64,000 nucleotides of DNA, taken from contig NZ_KI912266.1 in NCBI RefSeq assembly GCF_000235425.2, forward strand, positions 5,267,217 through 5,331,216, given 5' to 3'. Position 1 is the stretch's first letter. Each line of letters starts with the position of its first letter. Of the stretch, positions 8,376 to 16,579 are shown piece after piece. The notes beneath the pieces were generated by a model. That model was not told where the DNA came from. It searched no databases and saw only the letters and a program-made list of their open reading frames with translations. A program made the position numbers and the translations under genes. This DNA comes from Pseudofrankia saprophytica (GTDB lineage Bacteria; Actinomycetota; Actinomycetes; Frankiales; Frankiaceae).

Positions 8376-9347
8376 ATGACCTACCGATTCGACCCCGAGC
8401 TGGCAGCCGTCATCCCGATGCTGCCCGCGCCCGACTTCTCCGACCTGGCCTCGTTCCGCGCCCTGCTCGCCGAGTTCAGGAACAGCATGCGGTCCGACAC
8501 CACCGGGGTCGACGTCCGGGACCTGCGCGTTCCCGGACCGCCGGGCGCTCCCGAGGTTCCCGTCCGGGTCTACCGGCCGGCGCGGCCGACCCCCGGCTCC
8601 CGAGCCGGCCTCACCGCCGGTGTGCTCAACATCCACGGCGGCGGGTTCGTGATCGGGGACATCAGCATCGACGACGGGTCCTGCCTGGACCTGGTCCGCG
8701 CGCTCGGCGTCGTCGTCGTGTCGGTGGACTACCGGCTGGCCCCGGAACACCCGTTCCCGGCCCCGCTGGAGGACTGCTATGCCGCCTTGGAGTGGCTGGC
8801 GAAGAGCACCGGCGACCTCGGCGTCGACCCGACCCGGATCGCGGTCCGCGGGATCAGCGCCGGCGCCGGACTGGCCGCCGGCCTCGCGCTGCTGGCCCGA
8901 GACCGCGGCGGCCCGCCGCTGTGCTTCCAGTTCCTCGGCGTCCCCGAGGTCGACGACCGGCTCGACACCCCCAGCATGCGCCGGTTCGTCGACACCCCGA
9001 TGTGGAACCGGCCCAACGCGGTCATCAGCTGGAACTCCTACCTTGGCGACGGCGTCCCGGGCACGCCCGGCGTCTCGCCCTACGCCGCGCCCGCTCGGGC
9101 GACCGACCTGACCGGCCTGCCGCCCGCCTACATCTCCGTCATGGAGTTCGACCCGTTGCGAGACGAGGGCATCGCCTACGCCCAGGCACTGCTCGCCGCC
9201 GAGGTGCCGGTCGAGCTTCACCTGTACCCCGGCACGTTCCACGGCTCCGCGGTGGCGGCGCAGGCCGCCGTCAGCCAGCGGGAGAGCAGGGAGGCGACGG
9301 CCGTCCTGGCCGCCGCGCTCGGGCTGTCCCCCACGACCGCCGGCTGA
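8376..9347 (+). CDS. Alpha/beta hydrolase, HSL-type (family IV) esterase
   Basis: A 323-aa hydrolase. 'NIHGGGFVIGD' supplies the HGGG oxyanion motif of hormone-sensitive-lipase-like esterases, 'RGISAGAG' supplies the nucleophile elbow (G-x-S-A-G), 'MEFDPLRDEG' carries the catalytic Asp, and the final 'YPGTFHGSAV' carries the catalytic His. It hydrolyses a carboxylic ester or lactone; the substrate is unknown. The gene is preceded by GAGGGAG at a good distance. It is followed after 24 bases by a periplasmic-binding lipoprotein gene, so uptake and hydrolysis of one compound may be coupled. Confidence 0.93.
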   Translation: MTYRFDPELAAVIPMLPAPDFSDLASFRALLAEFRNSMRSDTTGVDVRDLRVPGPPGAPEVPVRVYRPARPTPGSRAGLTAGVLNIHGGGFVIGDISIDDGSCLDLVRALGVVVVSVDYRLAPEHPFPAPLEDCYAALEWLAKSTGDLGVDPTRIAVRGISAGAGLAAGLALLARDRGGPPLCFQFLGVPEVDDRLDTPSMRRFVDTPMWNRPNAVISWNSYLGDGVPGTPGVSPYAAPARATDLTGLPPAYISVMEFDPLRDEGIAYAQALLAAEVPVELHLYPGTFHGSAVAAQAAVSQRESREATAVLAAALGLSPTTAG

Positions 9348-9371
9348 CTCCCGTCCCTGGCAAGGAGGAGC

Positions 9372-10694
9372 ATGGATATGCGAACGACAGCGGAGATGCG
9401 GACGGCAGCAGCCTCGCTCGGACGACGGACGGGCGCTCGACCGGGACGACGCTCGCTGGGCGCGGTGTTAGCCGCGTCGCTGGCCCTGGTGGTGTTCGGC
9501 GCGGCCTGCGGCTCGGACGGAGACGCCCCGTCACCCGCGAACACCACGGCGAACGCCGGCGTACTCGGGCCGGTGAGGGCCGCGAGCGGCGAGCCGGTGA
9601 AGATAGGCATCATCTCGGACGGCGCGACCCCCGGCTTCGACGCCTCCGCCCAGCTCGACGTCGCCGACGCCACCGCCGCGTACCTCAACGAGCGGCGTTC
9701 CGGGATCGGTGGCCGCCCGATCAAGCTGGTGAAATGCAAGACGCAGGGGGATCCGTCCAAGGCCACCGACTGCGCCAACCAGCTGGTCTCCGACGACCTC
9801 GTCGCCGTCGCCGTCGCCGAGTCGGGAGTGATCGACGACATCTGGCGACCCCTGGCGGCCGCGAACGTGCCCACCATGGTCTACGGTGCCGGCAGCCCCG
9901 ACGTGCTCGCCGACAACGAGTCGACGTTCGCCCTCGGCGACCCGAACTACGCCACTCTCCAGATGCCGATCAGCCTCGCCAAGAAGCTGGGAGTGCACAA
10001 GGTGACCGCGGTGGTGATCGACGTGCCGGCCGCGCTGCACAGCGCCCAGGAGGTCGCGCCGGGGGCGTTCGCCAAGGCGGGCCTCGAATACCAGCTCGTC
10101 ACCGTCCCTCCGGGCACCGCCGACATGACACCCCAGATGCAGAACGTCGCGGGCGCCCACCCCGGCCTCGTGTTCGTCATCGGCAATGACTCGTTCTGCA
10201 TCAGCGCGTTCAACGGCCTGCGCGCCGTCGGCTTCGACGGCAAGATCAGCGCGATCTCCCAGTGCGTCACCGACGCCACCCGCAAGGCCGTGCCCGCCGA
10301 CGCGCTCAAGGGAATGATCGTCTCGGCCACCGTGCCCAACGGCGGCACCGACCCGTCCACGGTGCTCTACGACGCGGTGCTCAAGACCTACAGCCACGGC
10401 ATCGGCAGCGCGGACGCGGTCATCGGCCGCGGCATGTTCATGACTCTGGCCGGCCTCGCCACCGCCACCGAGGGAATCTCGGGAACCATCACGCCGGCGA
10501 CCGTCATCGCGACCATCAAGGCGATGCCAGAGCGAGAACTACCCGGCTCGGGCGGCCAGAAGTTCCGCTGCAACGGGAAGGCCGACCCGGCGGACCCGGC
10601 GGTCTGCGTGCGAGGCGGCCTGTCGACGACCCTCGACGACAAGGGCCAGCCCACCGCCTTCGAGGTGCTGGGCTCCACCCCGATCGGGAACTGA
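9372..10694 (+). CDS. ABC transporter substrate-binding lipoprotein (branched-chain amino acid type, orphan)
   Basis: A 440-aa type I periplasmic-binding protein. A basic n-region, a hydrophobic stretch ('LGAVLAASLALVVFGAAC') and a Cys followed by 'GSDGD' make a bacterial lipoprotein signal, so the protein should be anchored outside the membrane. The mature part starts 'EPVKIGIISDGATPGF', typical of LivJ-like proteins. It retains several cysteines ('CKTQGDPSKATDC', 'ISQCVTDATRK', 'FRCNGKA', 'AVCVRGG'). No permease or ATPase genes are nearby. It is clearly paralogous to the lipoprotein at 58726-60021, with the same cysteine positions. AAGGAGG precedes the start. The gene ends just before a strong hairpin terminator. 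Confidence 0.92.
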   Translation: MDMRTTAEMRTAAASLGRRTGARPGRRSLGAVLAASLALVVFGAACGSDGDAPSPANTTANAGVLGPVRAASGEPVKIGIISDGATPGFDASAQLDVADATAAYLNERRSGIGGRPIKLVKCKTQGDPSKATDCANQLVSDDLVAVAVAESGVIDDIWRPLAAANVPTMVYGAGSPDVLADNESTFALGDPNYATLQMPISLAKKLGVHKVTAVVIDVPAALHSAQEVAPGAFAKAGLEYQLVTVPPGTADMTPQMQNVAGAHPGLVFVIGNDSFCISAFNGLRAVGFDGKISAISQCVTDATRKAVPADALKGMIVSATVPNGGTDPSTVLYDAVLKTYSHGIGSADAVIGRGMFMTLAGLATATEGISGTITPATVIATIKAMPERELPGSGGQKFRCNGKADPADPAVCVRGGLSTTLDDKGQPTAFEVLGSTPIGN

Positions 10695-10698
10695 ACGA

Positions 10699-10745
10699 AT
10701 CCCGGCCCGGACCGACGCGGCTTTCCCGCTGGTCCGGGCCGGGAT
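10699..10745. terminator. Bidirectional intrinsic terminator
   Basis: Perfect 15-base arms (10699-10713, ATCCCGGCCCGGACC, and 10731-10745) enclose a 17-base loop between the convergent lipoprotein and epimerase genes. No U-tract is obvious, which is common in high-GC actinobacteria. Confidence 0.8.
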
Positions 10746-10773
10746 GGCCGTCGACTCCGTCAGCGCCCCGCGG

Positions 10774-11673
10774 TCACGCGGGCAGCGCGTAGGCGCCGGC
10801 GGCGATGTCCTCCAGCAGCGTCGGGCCGGTCGGCGTCCAGCCGAGCAGCTCCCGGGTACGGGCGTTGGACGCGACCGCGTCCATACCGAAGAAGCGCCCG
10901 ATCCAGCCGAAGTGAGCCTCGGCGTCCGCCGGCGGGACCGACGCCGTCGGCAGGCCCAGGTAGTCCCCGATGGCGGCGGCGATGTCGCGGGAGGGGATGC
11001 CGCCCTCGGCCACCGCGTGCACCCGTGAGCCGGCTGGGGCCTTCTCCAGCGCGAGGCGGACGAGCCGTGCGGCGTCGGAGCGGTGCACGGCCGCCCAGCG
11101 GGTCGCGCCGTCGCCGATGTAGCCGGCCACCCCGGCCTCCTTGGCGATCCTCGTCAGGGTCGCGGTGAAGCCGTGGTCGCCCATGCCGTGCACGGTCGGG
11201 GAGAAACGCAGCGCCACCGTGCGGACCCCCCGGTCGGCGAAGTCGAGGGCGAGGTTCTCGCTGCCGCCGCGCATCGAGTCCGCGCCGCGGAACGGCGAGG
11301 CGTCGTCCTCGGTCAACGGCCGCCCGATGGCGCCCGACGCCAGCCCGGAGGCGAGCAGGAACGGCCGGTCGCTGCCCTTGAGCGTGTCGAGCATCCGCTG
11401 GACGGCGGCGTGCTCGGTGCGGCCGGCGCCGGCGTAGTCGGCGAAGTCGTGGTTGAAGGCGAGGTGAATGACGCCGTCGGCGGCCTCGGCACCCGAGGCC
11501 AGGCTGTCGAGGTCGTCGAGGCCGCCGCGGTGGGCGGTGGCGCCCTTGGCCGCCAGGGCGGCGGCCGACTCGTCGGAGCGGGCGAGACCGACGACGTCGT
11601 AGCCGTGGGCGAGGAGCTCGTCGGTGACGGCCGAGCCGATCCAGCCGGAGGCGCCGGTGACGAAGACGCGCAT
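10774..11673 (-). CDS. NAD-dependent epimerase/dehydratase-type SDR (extended SDR)
   Basis: A 299-aa protein with the extended-SDR cofactor motif 'MRVFVTGASGWIG' at the N terminus, followed by 'VVGLARSDESAAALAAKGATAHRGGLDDLDSL', which resembles the NmrA/YwnB-like oxidoreductases. The ATG at 11673 is chosen because AAAGGGAGC precedes it and because an extended start would cover the palindrome at 11696-11712. It is divergent from a tetR gene; the perfect palindrome just upstream suggests repression by that TetR protein. The classical YxxxK catalytic pair is not clearly present, so a redox-sensor or reductase role is more likely than epimerisation. Confidence 0.88.
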   Translation of the reverse strand: MRVFVTGASGWIGSAVTDELLAHGYDVVGLARSDESAAALAAKGATAHRGGLDDLDSLASGAEAADGVIHLAFNHDFADYAGAGRTEHAAVQRMLDTLKGSDRPFLLASGLASGAIGRPLTEDDASPFRGADSMRGGSENLALDFADRGVRTVALRFSPTVHGMGDHGFTATLTRIAKEAGVAGYIGDGATRWAAVHRSDAARLVRLALEKAPAGSRVHAVAEGGIPSRDIAAAIGDYLGLPTASVPPADAEAHFGWIGRFFGMDAVASNARTRELLGWTPTGPTLLEDIAAGAYALPA

Positions 11674-11695
11674 GGTGGGCTCCCTTTCCGCAGGT

Positions 11696-11744
11696 ATGTC
11701 AGTGACTGACATCAACCGTAGCACCCCATGTCAGCTACTGTCAT
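11696..11744. promoter_or_regulatory. Two palindromic TetR-operator candidates in a divergent promoter
   Basis: ATGTCAGTGACTGACAT at 11696-11712 is a perfect 17-base palindrome around a central G. ATGTCAGCTACTGTCAT at 11728-11744 is a close but imperfect copy 32 bases away. The pair lies between the epimerase start (11673) and the tetR start (11761), the standard layout for TetR autoregulation. Confidence 0.75.
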
Positions 11745-11760
11745 CACTACACTCCTCGGC

Positions 11761-12330
11761 ATGGGCCGATGGATGCCGGACGCGCAGGGGCGGATGATCC
11801 GCGCCGCGGTGGAGCTGTTCGCCGAGCGCGGCTTCGAGCAGACCACCGCCGGCGACATCGCCGAGCGCGCCGGCGTCACCGAGCGCACCTTCTTCCGGCA
11901 CTTCGCCGACAAGCGCGAGGTCCTCTTCGACAATTCGAAGACCATGGAGCGCAAGGCCTACGACGCGATCCTGGCCGCGTCGGCCGGCCTGTCACCACTG
12001 GACGCGGCGCTGGCCGGGGTGGTCGCGGGTGCCAGCCTGCTGGAGGACCGCCGCGACCACGCCGTCCGCCGGTCCCGGATCATCGCGGCCAATCCGGGTC
12101 TACAGGAGCGCGAACTGCTCAAGCTCGCGGCCATGGCCGAAACGGCCGCCGAGGCGCTGCGCGCGCGTGGAGTCGCCGAGCCCACCGCCAGCCTCGCCGC
12201 CCACAGCGCGGTGACGGTCTTCCAGGTCGGGTTCGCGCACTGGGTCTCCGACGAGGTCTCCGCCGAGAGGCCCCCTGGCATCGCCGCCTGCATCGCGGAA
12301 GCCGCCGCGGCGTTACGCGCCCTGACCTGA
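11761..12330 (+). CDS. TetR/AcrR family transcriptional regulator
   Basis: A 189-aa regulator with the N-terminal HTH 'RMIRAAVELFAERGFEQTTAGDIAERAGVTERTFFRHFADKREVLF', a standard TetR_N domain with FFRHF at the recognition helix. The ATG at 11761 is preferred; an in-frame ATG at 11728 lies inside the second palindrome and would extend the protein by 11 residues. No clear ribosome site precedes either start, so the mRNA may be leaderless. It probably controls itself and the divergent epimerase through the palindromes at 11696-11744. The C-terminal domain gives no clue to the ligand. Confidence 0.9.
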   Translation: MGRWMPDAQGRMIRAAVELFAERGFEQTTAGDIAERAGVTERTFFRHFADKREVLFDNSKTMERKAYDAILAASAGLSPLDAALAGVVAGASLLEDRRDHAVRRSRIIAANPGLQERELLKLAAMAETAAEALRARGVAEPTASLAAHSAVTVFQVGFAHWVSDEVSAERPPGIAACIAEAAAALRALT

Positions 12331-12368
12331 CCCAGCCGCCGGCCACCCCGCGTGGGCCGCGGACGCTG

Positions 12369-12653
12369 TCAGGGCGCCGGCTGGTGAACCTCTTCGGATG
12401 GCGCGGGCGGGCGGTTCGTCGCCCAGCGGACACCGGCCACCACGCCCCAGCCGGCCAGCCGGCCGACGGTCCCCTCGACCACCGGCAGGTAGGGCAGCCG
12501 CAGGGGCCACCGCGTCCAGGCGGGCATCAGGCCGACGGCGGCCGCCCCCAGCGCGGTGTACGGCACCCGGGCCGCAAGCGGGAGCGGGGCGCTGACCAGC
12601 AGGTACCGCGCGGCCTGGCGTGCCGGCGGCGTGCCGGCCAGCTCCGGCCCGTC
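12369..12653 (-). pseudogene. MpaB-like (DUF2236) oxygenase, C-terminal fragment
   Basis: On the minus strand, 'GPELAGTPPARQAARYLL' through 'GLMPAWTRWPLRLPYLPVVEGTVGRLAG' aligns with the last 90 or so residues of the intact homologue at 21071-21946 ('RPELAGTPEARSAARYLL', 'GLMPAWTRWPLRLPYLPVAEETVGRIAG'). The similarity stops at about 12653, where the sequence changes to a phage-like gene read on the other strand. The matching N-terminal fragment is at 22001-22480, also on the minus strand. Together the two fragments lack about 52 residues of the middle of the protein, so the gene was split and partly deleted by island 1. Confidence 0.85.
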
Positions 12654-13483
12654 TACCCGCAGGGGGCGGCGCTCCCGAGGAGGGCGAGGGCAGCCCCGGT
12701 GATAGCGCTGGGGGTGACACCCCGGACAGCGGGGGTGAGTCGCCACAGGACGACGCTGGAGCGCCCGACGGCGACGGGAACGACGCCCCCGACGACGAGG
12801 ACGAGGTGGCGAAGCTTCGTAGGCGCCTACGGGCTGCCGATCGCCGGGCGTCCGCGCTCGAGAAGCAACTGAAGGAGTGGGACAGCCGCCCCGAGTCGAT
12901 CGAGACTCGGCGTCTTGCCGATCGAGCTGCCGAGCTTGAGGCCCAGTTGGAGGCCGCGCGGGGCGAGAGCAGGGCAGATCGGATCAAGGTCGCCTTTCAC
13001 CGCGCCTCTCACGAAGTGCAGTGGCACGACATCTCGGATCCGCTTGGTGTCATCGAGAACGCGCCGGGTGTGGTGTACGACCCTGAGACCGGCCGGGTGA
13101 CGGGCATGAAGGAAGCCGTCGCCGACCTGGCGAAGCGGAAGCCTCACTGGGTCAAGGGCAATCAGCCGACCGGCGCTCCCAGGGTGGAGCCAGGGAACGG
13201 CGTCGTGACAGCGGAGAAGGCCGCCGCGCTGGTCAACAAGTACCCGTCGCTTCGTGGTGGCTCGCGCGCCCCGGCGAGCCAGCCCAGCGGCGAGCCAGGC
13301 GATACCGGCGCCGAGCTGAGGAGGAAGTACCCCGCCCTCGCGGAGAACACAGGCCCGAAGGCCAAGCCCCGATCGGATGCCGAGTGGGAACGGAGGAAGG
13401 CCGAGCAGAAGGCCAAGCCCGCGATCACCGACCAGGCTGCCCTGTGGGACAAGTACCCGGGCTTGCGGCCGGGGTCGCTCTGA
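12654..13483 (+). pseudogene. Phage scaffold-like protein, 5'-truncated at the island junction
   Basis: The open frame begins at the junction with the disrupted DUF2236 gene and has no credible native start. It begins with an acidic, Gly/Pro/Asp-rich segment ('GDTPDSGGESPQDDAGAPDG'), continues with a coiled coil ('EDEVAKLRRRLRAADRRAS', 'AAELEAQLEAARGESRAD') and ends with a region repeating the K-Y-P-x-L motif ('NKYPSLRGG', 'RKYPALAEN', 'DKYPGLRPG'). Acidic low-complexity followed by a coiled coil is typical of tailed-phage scaffolding proteins; this assignment rests on architecture, not on a recognised domain. An internal GTG near 12806 could still allow translation of the coiled-coil part. 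Confidence 0.55.
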
Positions 13484-13815
13484 TAGGTCCTCGGGGCACC
13501 GCAGGACGCGCGCCCTGATCGACGCACGCGGGGCGTTGTCCACTCGCCGCACGACGCCGTCAGGCGCCTCTACGACGTGCCCTCGCGTCGCACGTCACGA
13601 CGTGCGCGCGCACTGTGCCCCGATCGCCTGACCAGTCCACAGCCCCCGCTCAGCCTCACCGACGCCGGCTGACGGGGGGTGTGGAGTAGTCAGCCGCAGG
13701 CGTAGCGCGGGTAGAGGGATTCGGACCGGTCGTCGCTGAAGTTGTGGATTACGTTGATGATTCAGCCGGTCGCCGCGAACGTCACTTTGGCGATCTTCGC
13801 CACGCGCATGCCCTA
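13484..13815. other. Non-coding stretch with one direct-repeat copy
   Basis: There is no convincing gene between the scaffold-like fragment and the small gene at 13816. The notable content is the 25-base repeat at 13669-13693. From about 13740 the base composition drops clearly in GC, which marks the start of the nuclease cassette. Confidence 0.6.
13669..13693. repeat. 25-base direct repeat, copy 1 (CTGAC...GTCAG hairpin, G-rich loop)
   Basis: CTGAC and GTCAG arms enclose a loop that begins GGGGGGTGTGGAG. The copy at 16229-16253 is identical at 24 of 25 positions and in the same orientation, and a partial copy of the loop recurs at 20963-20976. The two full copies lie 2,560 bases apart and bracket the NucA/B-type nuclease cassette. 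Confidence 0.75.
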
Positions 13816-14340
13816 TCATGGCTGCCCTGGCTGATAAGGTCCTTCGGCAGCCAGAGCCCTCCCAATCTCGCTGGTGATCTTGTGGACGAAATCAGGTGCC
13901 GGCTCTCCTGGCCATAGGGAGATGCGGATGACCTCGGGCCACGGGCTGCGCTTGGCCTCAACCCGGAGTCGATAGTTGCCAGCGCCGAACGGAAGAGGTT
14001 CGATATTCTCGCGGTAATTAGCATATGCGTCTGTAATGAAGAGCGCCGATTCGGTCGGCGACCATGACGTTTCGATAGCGTCATCCGCTTCTTCCCAGAG
14101 GGGTGGAGCGCTTTCGTAGGCGATAATCTTGACAGTCGCCTCGGCAGCTTCTGGGTCCACTGCCGAATCCGAAGCGCAGAAGATACGAACTAGACCCCCG
14201 TCGACCGCTAGGAGCGGATCAATCGGGAAGGACATGCCGAGGGATGCGACAGAGCCGTCACAGAGAAAAAGAGCCCAATCGGCAATTTTTCTAGGGCCGC
14301 TGAAGAGAACGTGTCGTCCACTACTGCTTGCCGCCGCCAT
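13816..14340 (-). CDS. Hypothetical protein, possible ComJ/Nin-like nuclease inhibitor
   Basis: A 174-aa acidic protein with a good ribosome site (AAGGAGC) before the ATG at 14340. I do not recognise it with certainty. The pattern 'GGLVRIFCASD' ... 'ATVKIIAYES' ... 'SALFITDAYANYRENIEPL' ... 'FGAGNYRLRVEAKRS' is a series of short beta strands, with a final 'G-x-Y-R-L-x-V' like the end of ComJ (Nin), the inhibitor of the Bacillus competence nuclease NucA. It lies immediately downstream of, and on the same strand as, a secreted NucA/B-type nuclease gene, which is where an inhibitor or immunity gene is expected. The codon and base composition is AT-richer than the chromosome. The inhibitor role is inference. 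Confidence 0.6.
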   Translation of the reverse strand: MAAASSSGRHVLFSGPRKIADWALFLCDGSVASLGMSFPIDPLLAVDGGLVRIFCASDSAVDPEAAEATVKIIAYESAPPLWEEADDAIETSWSPTESALFITDAYANYRENIEPLPFGAGNYRLRVEAKRSPWPEVIRISLWPGEPAPDFVHKITSEIGRALAAEGPYQPGQP

Positions 14341-14438
14341 AATATTGCTCCTTACGGCAGTTCCGAAACCAGGCCATCATATTTTAGCAGAAGTCGTCTT
14401 CTTGTGATTTTGCTAGCTTTGAACGCGGAACGCAGTCA

Positions 14439-14480
14439 GACCGTGCCGCGCGCATAGGAGCAAGTGCGCACGGCACGGTC
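14439..14480 (-). terminator. Intrinsic terminator after the nuclease gene
   Basis: GACCGTGCCG (14439-14448) pairs with CGGCACGGTC (14471-14480), and the inner bases GCGCA and TGCGC extend the stem. It lies downstream of the nuclease stop (14593) and upstream of the 13816-14340 gene, so the two genes may be partly uncoupled. Confidence 0.6.
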
Positions 14481-14592
14481 CTCTACTGGAACAGGCGCAG
14501 CGGAGCCAGGGGGCCACGCTCTCGCATCCGCTTGCCTGCCCTCCGGGTTAGGCGAGCCAACCGGAGTAGCGCTGTCCGGTCCCGGTCCTAGT

Positions 14593-15798
14593 TTACGACG
14601 CCGGGTCCAGCACTACGTGGAATGCCTCGCCGTTGAACAGGCGGTTGTCTGTGTAGAACTTTCCGAGGTCCTGCGACCCATGAAGACTGTTCTCGGTCGA
14701 CGGCACGTGCCACGTGTGTCCGCCGGCTCCGCCCTCCAATGTTGACGCGTAGGGATATTCGTCGCAGGTATCAAGAGGGCCGCTTGCGACAAAACCTGCG
14801 CACGCCGCGTTCCGATTTGACTGCCTTGTTCGCCCGCTCGGATCCTTCCCATCAATAAGTCTGTGGAGAGTCGTGGGCTTGCCAGCCACGATGGCGTCCA
14901 GGTCACCTAGCCAAACGTTCGGGTAGGCGGACCTGTGTAGGACATAGGTCGGGACGAATTCATCATGAATGCATCCGCTAATAGCGACCTGACCGGATTC
15001 GGAGTCGCACTGGATCCAGTTTGTGTAGCCCTGATCAAAGTGGGTGAGGCCAATCGCCTCGCCGATACCGAAGTCCCCGGAGGCGAATGGTCGGAATGCT
15101 GAAATTTGGTCTCCCGGCGAATCGAACGAGACGGAGGAGATTTGTGAGATATTCATCGCCAGATTCATCAGATGCGTGCCGATGAAAATAGAGCAACCAG
15201 GACTGGCTAGGCAGGAGACGTCCTGGGACCACCTGACTTGCGGCATTGGCTCCCCGACGTTGTCGGTGAGCACGACGCCGACCTTCACAGTATTCAGGAG
15301 GCGGGACTTGGCGTTAAGCTGCGAAAGTATGAAGCTCGTCGCTATGGCTTGGCTGACGACGGTGTTATTGCGTCTATACTGCACCAGCCCCTGACTGCCC
15401 GTACAGCCTGAAGTACGGGAAGCAAGGATTATGGGATCAGCGGGAGGGCTCGGCATTCTACCGCAGGATTCTGGGTCCAGTGCATCAGCGAGGTCTTGAA
15501 TCGGGCCAGCCACGCTCGATGGGGCGAGTCTGGCGGTTGATTGCGGGTGCAGAGGTGTATAACAGGCCTGCGTGCCAGATGCACTGACCGCGCCGCACGT
15601 GGATTCGGCGGTAAGCCCGGCCAGCGGCGGTGTTTCCGACGCGGCGCTTGCCGAAGTCGTTCCCGCCAAGATCGCGAGACCGATACCGGCGGCCACCGAG
15701 AGAGAGATACCTCTCTTAGGTCGTCTGGGGGGACGGAGGCGTCTCAGCATCAATAGCTTTGGCACGTGGGGGCGCACCTCTCTGCCGTGATGCGGCAT
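14593..15798 (-). CDS. Secreted protein with C-terminal NucA/NucB-type deoxyribonuclease domain
   Basis: About 401 aa from the ATG at 15798; an ATG at 15750 (385 aa) also gives a normal signal peptide and neither has a clear ribosome site. The N terminus has arginine-rich 'RRLRPPRRPKRG' and a hydrophobic core ending 'ILAGTTSASA', a Sec-type signal with a likely signal-peptidase site. The middle region is not recognised and contains paired cysteines. The last 75 residues match the NucA/NucB family: 'TCDEYPYASTLEGGAGGHT' holds the catalytic DEYP...EGG signature and 'LGKFYTDNRLFNGEAFHVVL' the closing segment. The protein should be an extracellular DNase, used for nutrient DNA, DNA processing or as a toxin. 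It lies inside the low-GC, repeat-flanked cassette. Confidence 0.85.
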   Translation of the reverse strand: MPHHGREVRPHVPKLLMLRRLRPPRRPKRGISLSVAAGIGLAILAGTTSASAASETPPLAGLTAESTCGAVSASGTQACYTPLHPQSTARLAPSSVAGPIQDLADALDPESCGRMPSPPADPIILASRTSGCTGSQGLVQYRRNNTVVSQAIATSFILSQLNAKSRLLNTVKVGVVLTDNVGEPMPQVRWSQDVSCLASPGCSIFIGTHLMNLAMNISQISSVSFDSPGDQISAFRPFASGDFGIGEAIGLTHFDQGYTNWIQCDSESGQVAISGCIHDEFVPTYVLHRSAYPNVWLGDLDAIVAGKPTTLHRLIDGKDPSGRTRQSNRNAACAGFVASGPLDTCDEYPYASTLEGGAGGHTWHVPSTENSLHGSQDLGKFYTDNRLFNGEAFHVVLDPAS

Positions 15799-16228
15799 CG
15801 TTTTGTGCCACGCCAAAATAGGCTCATGGGCAAAGGTCGGTTAGAGAGCCGTTGACTTGACGGTCAAGGCTTTTACGCGCTTGTGGCGCATCGGAAACAT
15901 AACTCGATGCGTCGTCCTCCGCCGCGCTTTGGCGAACCCCCAGTAGAGGACGACGCAAGGTGGGTGACTCCGTGTAGCGCGATCGCACAGGGTGAGGTTT
16001 CAGTCTTCGCCGATTCGCGTTTCTGAACGGTAAACGATCAATCTTCCGGCCGGGACGCTGCAGTCTGTAAGCGACCTCGTAACTAACCGTTGAATGTGAC
16101 TTACGCCACTGCTCGCCGAGACGAGAACTGGAGCCCTCGCAACGTCACGAATCTGGCGATGGACGTCGAGGACCCGCCCACCGAGCAACTCGGGGAGACC
16201 CTTGCTGGGTATGGCGGTCCACACCGCT
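15799..16228. other. Non-coding stretch upstream of the nuclease gene
   Basis: No gene of convincing composition is seen. The segment is AT-richer than average and should contain the promoter of the nuclease gene near its left end. The repeat copy 2 begins at its right end. Confidence 0.55.
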
Positions 16229-16253
16229 CTGACGGGGGGTGTGGAGTGGTCAG
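16229..16253. repeat. 25-base direct repeat, copy 2, overlapping the end of the excisionase-like gene
   Basis: Same as the copy at 13669-13693 except for one base (A to G near the right arm). It overlaps the stop codon of the HTH gene at 16250-16462, which is where attachment sites often lie relative to xis or int genes. It could alternatively serve as that gene's terminator. Confidence 0.75.
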
Positions 16254-16462
16254 GCTTCGCCGCGCCAGCCGGGGCGGTTCGCGTCAAGCCAGGTCTCGAC
16301 CTCGGTGCGTAGCCACAGGCGGGTGGTGCCGTCACGCGAGACGAACCAGGGCTCTGGGAACCGACGCTCGCCCACGATGACCGAGGCCCGCTGGCGACTG
16401 ACGCCGAGGGCTTCGCGGACGTCGCCGAAGGTGATCAGGTCCTCAGGTCGGACGTTGCCCAC
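16250..16462 (-). CDS. Excisionase-like helix-turn-helix protein (AlpA/MerR-type fold)
   Basis: A 70-aa protein from a GTG start. 'ITFGDVREALGVSRQRASVIVGERRFPEPWFVSRDGTTRLWLRTEVETWL' matches the small winged-helix proteins annotated as excisionases or AlpA-like regulators: an HTH ('DVREALGVSRQRASVIV'), a wing ('FPEPWFVSRDGTTRLW') and a C-terminal helix ('RTEVETWLDANRPGW'). Such proteins bend DNA at attachment sites or regulate integrase genes. Its stop codon lies inside repeat copy 2. No integrase partner is left in island 1. Confidence 0.82.
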   Translation of the reverse strand: MGNVRPEDLITFGDVREALGVSRQRASVIVGERRFPEPWFVSRDGTTRLWLRTEVETWLDANRPGWRGEA

Positions 16463-16579
16463 GGGCAGGACTGTCAGTCATTGGCGTAAGTAGCTGTCTC
16501 ATCCCCTGACCTATGTCAATGGGCACGCCAGGCTGGGCCATGCCTCGCGCGTCGCGCGTCTTGAGCCCAGGGAGCCCCG

